Assembly: GCA_002308955.1 (NCBI GenBank)
Contig: DBWJ01000018.1
Coordinates: 1-6,352 of the forward strand
Reading direction: 5' to 3'
From: Lachnoclostridium sp. UBA1241
Lineage (GTDB): Bacteria > Bacillota > Clostridia > Lachnospirales > Lachnospiraceae
DNA: 6,352 nt
The notes under the pieces are model-generated. The model searched no databases and was not told the DNA's origin. It worked only from the letters and a program-made list of their open reading frames with translations. The position numbers and the translations under genes are program-made. Below, one piece after another: positions 5,692-6,352 of the stretch (within the stretch, counting starts at the first letter, position 1; each line of letters begins with the position of its first letter).

Positions 5692-5886
5692 TCAGCCCGT
5701 ATATTTGGAATCCGAAAGCGTTCCGAGAAGATACGCGTCAATCTTTTCTTCATCCATGCAGGCAGCTATCCGGTCGAATTCTTCCATGGCGCGTTCCGCC
5801 GCCATTGCCTCCGCTTCATCGAACGGCAGGCGGTTACGCTTCTTCTTTCCGACATAATCTTCCATGCGGATCAGTTTCGCGCTCAT
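5692..5886 (-). CDS. Small acidic protein, function unknown
   Basis: I do not recognise this 64-residue protein. It begins MSAKLIRMEDYV, has a basic patch KKKRNR near residues 14-19, then an acidic, alanine-rich region predicted by eye to be helical (EAEAMAAERAMEEFDRIAAC, about 25-44) and a short tail SDSKYTG. No signal peptide or membrane segment is present, so it is probably cytoplasmic. ATG 5886 is preferred because GGGGTGG lies 6 bases upstream; ATG 5901 is an in-frame alternative with a poorer site. A credible promoter (5924-5952) points at it and the preceding kinase transcript is terminated, which supports a real separate gene. No clear terminator follows. The frame stays open for 42 codons after the TGA stop. 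A helical regulator or adaptor is possible, but nothing in the sequence establishes a role. Confidence 0.6.
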   Translation of the reverse strand: MSAKLIRMEDYVGKKKRNRLPFDEAEAMAAERAMEEFDRIAACMDEEKIDAYLLGTLSDSKYTG

Positions 5887-5923
5887 AAGCGTCCACCCCA
5901 TTTCCCGAAATTAACCTATTATC

Positions 5924-5952
5924 ATTATTGCAGAAAAAAGGAGGCATTTCAA
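5924..5952 (-). promoter_or_regulatory. Promoter for the small acidic protein, overlapping the kinase terminator
   Basis: On the minus strand TTGAAA (5947-5952) and AATAAT (5924-5929) are exactly 17 bases apart; each hexamer matches consensus at five of six positions. The -35 hexamer lies in the 3' arm of the terminator stem and the spacer contains its T-run. The start would be near 5917, about 30 bases before ATG 5886. Confidence 0.6.
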
Positions 5953-5979
5953 CCTCACATTTTCCGGTAGAAATGCCTC
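5934..5979 (-). terminator. Rho-independent terminator of the FGGY kinase gene
   Basis: On the minus strand GAGGCATTTC (5970-5979) pairs perfectly with GAAATGCCTC (5941-5950) across a 19-base loop, followed after one C by six T (5934-5939). It lies 70 bases beyond the kinase stop. The plus-strand reading also has five T about 8 bases past the stem (5988-5992), but no plus-strand gene is seen. Confidence 0.85.
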
Positions 5980-6049
5980 ACTCTCACTTTTTCGCAGTTT
6001 GCGACTAAAAATCCGTCAAATGCCACCGCTCCCGCCAAACGCGCGGAAC

Positions 6050-6352
6050 TCAGATTCCGAGTCCCTTCTTGAAGCGCTCCATGAAGGTTTCGAATCCGGC
6101 GATGTCCGCCGCATCGGGCGCGAGGGTTTCCGCTTTCATGTTGCGGAAGATCACGTCGTCAAGGTAACTCTGCAGGCCGCGCTTCCTGCCGGCGCAGTCA
6201 AGCATGTAAGCGGCAAGAATGCCGATGCCCCATGCGCCGCCCTCGCCTGCGGTCTCCATTACGGAAACCGGAGCGCCGACTGCCGCGGCAGCAAACCGCT
6301 GGCCGACAACGGGCGTCTTGAAGTAGCCGCCGTGGCCGTACAGCTTATCGAT
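6050..6352 (-). CDS. FGGY-family carbohydrate kinase, C-terminal fragment (start beyond window edge)
   Basis: This enzyme family transfers phosphate from ATP to a sugar or sugar derivative (xylulose, ribulose, fuculose, gluconate and others) in the cytoplasm. Only the last 100 residues of a protein normally about 500 long are present, in frame with the window edge. The fragment carries part of the C-terminal actin-like domain: YGHGGYFKTPVVGQRFAAAA (5-24), then PVSVMETAGEGGAWGIGILA (28-47), whose small-residue turn GEGGAWG matches the conserved C-terminal loop of the family. This form is most like the ribulokinase/xylulokinase-type proteins of Clostridia, but the substrate cannot be assigned from the fragment. 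A terminator at 5934-5979 ends the unit, so the kinase is transcribed separately from the ABC operon and need not share its substrate. Its coding sequence is visibly richer in G and C than the binding-protein gene. Confidence 0.9.
   Translation of the reverse strand: MDKLYGHGGYFKTPVVGQRFAAAAVGAPVSVMETAGEGGAWGIGILAAYMLDCAGRKRGLQSYLDDVIFRNMKAETLAPDAADIAGFETFMERFKKGLGI

Noticed and set aside
5614..5970. 118-codon plus-strand open frame
   Set aside because: It runs through the lipoprotein upstream region, the small acidic gene, its promoter and the kinase terminator, and its translation has no coherent features.
5991..6003. Small hairpin TCGCA/TGCGA between the kinase stop and its terminator
   Set aside because: The stem is only 5 bp and is not followed by a T-run in either direction. 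It is probably incidental.

Overview
All genes in this window lie on the minus strand, so transcription runs from high to low coordinates. The window looks like a chromosomal segment of a Gram-positive anaerobe, probably a Clostridia/Lachnospiraceae-like Firmicute. The reasons are lipid-anchored rather than periplasmic binding proteins, purine-rich Shine-Dalgarno sites (AAGGAGG, GAGGAAGG, AGAAGG), sigma-A-type promoters with TGnTATAAT extended -10 elements, and the character of the sugar genes. The taxon is an inference from style; no rRNA or marker gene is present.

Layout, in order of transcription. (1) 6352-6050: the last 100 residues of an FGGY-family sugar kinase, ending at a rho-independent terminator (5934-5979). 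(2) 5886-5692: a 64-residue unrecognised acidic protein. Its promoter uses the 3' arm of that terminator as its -35 region. (3) An AT-rich gap carrying a strong promoter (5565-5592). (4) 5463-4858: a two-repeat lipoprotein of unknown function. (5) 4771-3509: a sugar-binding lipoprotein of a CUT1 ABC importer. (6) and (7) 3436-2543 and 2541-1657: the two CUT1 permeases, one base apart. A terminator follows at 1586-1625. (8) 1379-1: the first 459 residues of a glycogen/maltodextrin phosphorylase, with its own promoter.

How it works together. The binding protein and two permeases form a carbohydrate importer without its own ATPase, which is usual for Firmicutes CUT1 systems served by a shared MsmX/MsiK-type ATPase encoded elsewhere. 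The phosphorylase next door would cleave alpha-1,4-glucan to glucose 1-phosphate, so an alpha-glucan (maltodextrin-type) substrate is a reasonable but unproven guess. No terminator is visible from the lipoprotein promoter to 1625, so the lipoprotein and the ABC genes probably form one transcript. An intercistronic hairpin after the binding-protein gene could make that gene the most abundant segment.

No mobile element, CRISPR array, tRNA or rRNA was seen, and no stretch over 300 bases lacks a gene. The points most worth a second look are the two-repeat lipoprotein leading the sugar operon, the matching promoter boxes before that operon and the phosphorylase gene, the palindromic leader of the binding-protein gene, and the cysteine-rich binding protein.
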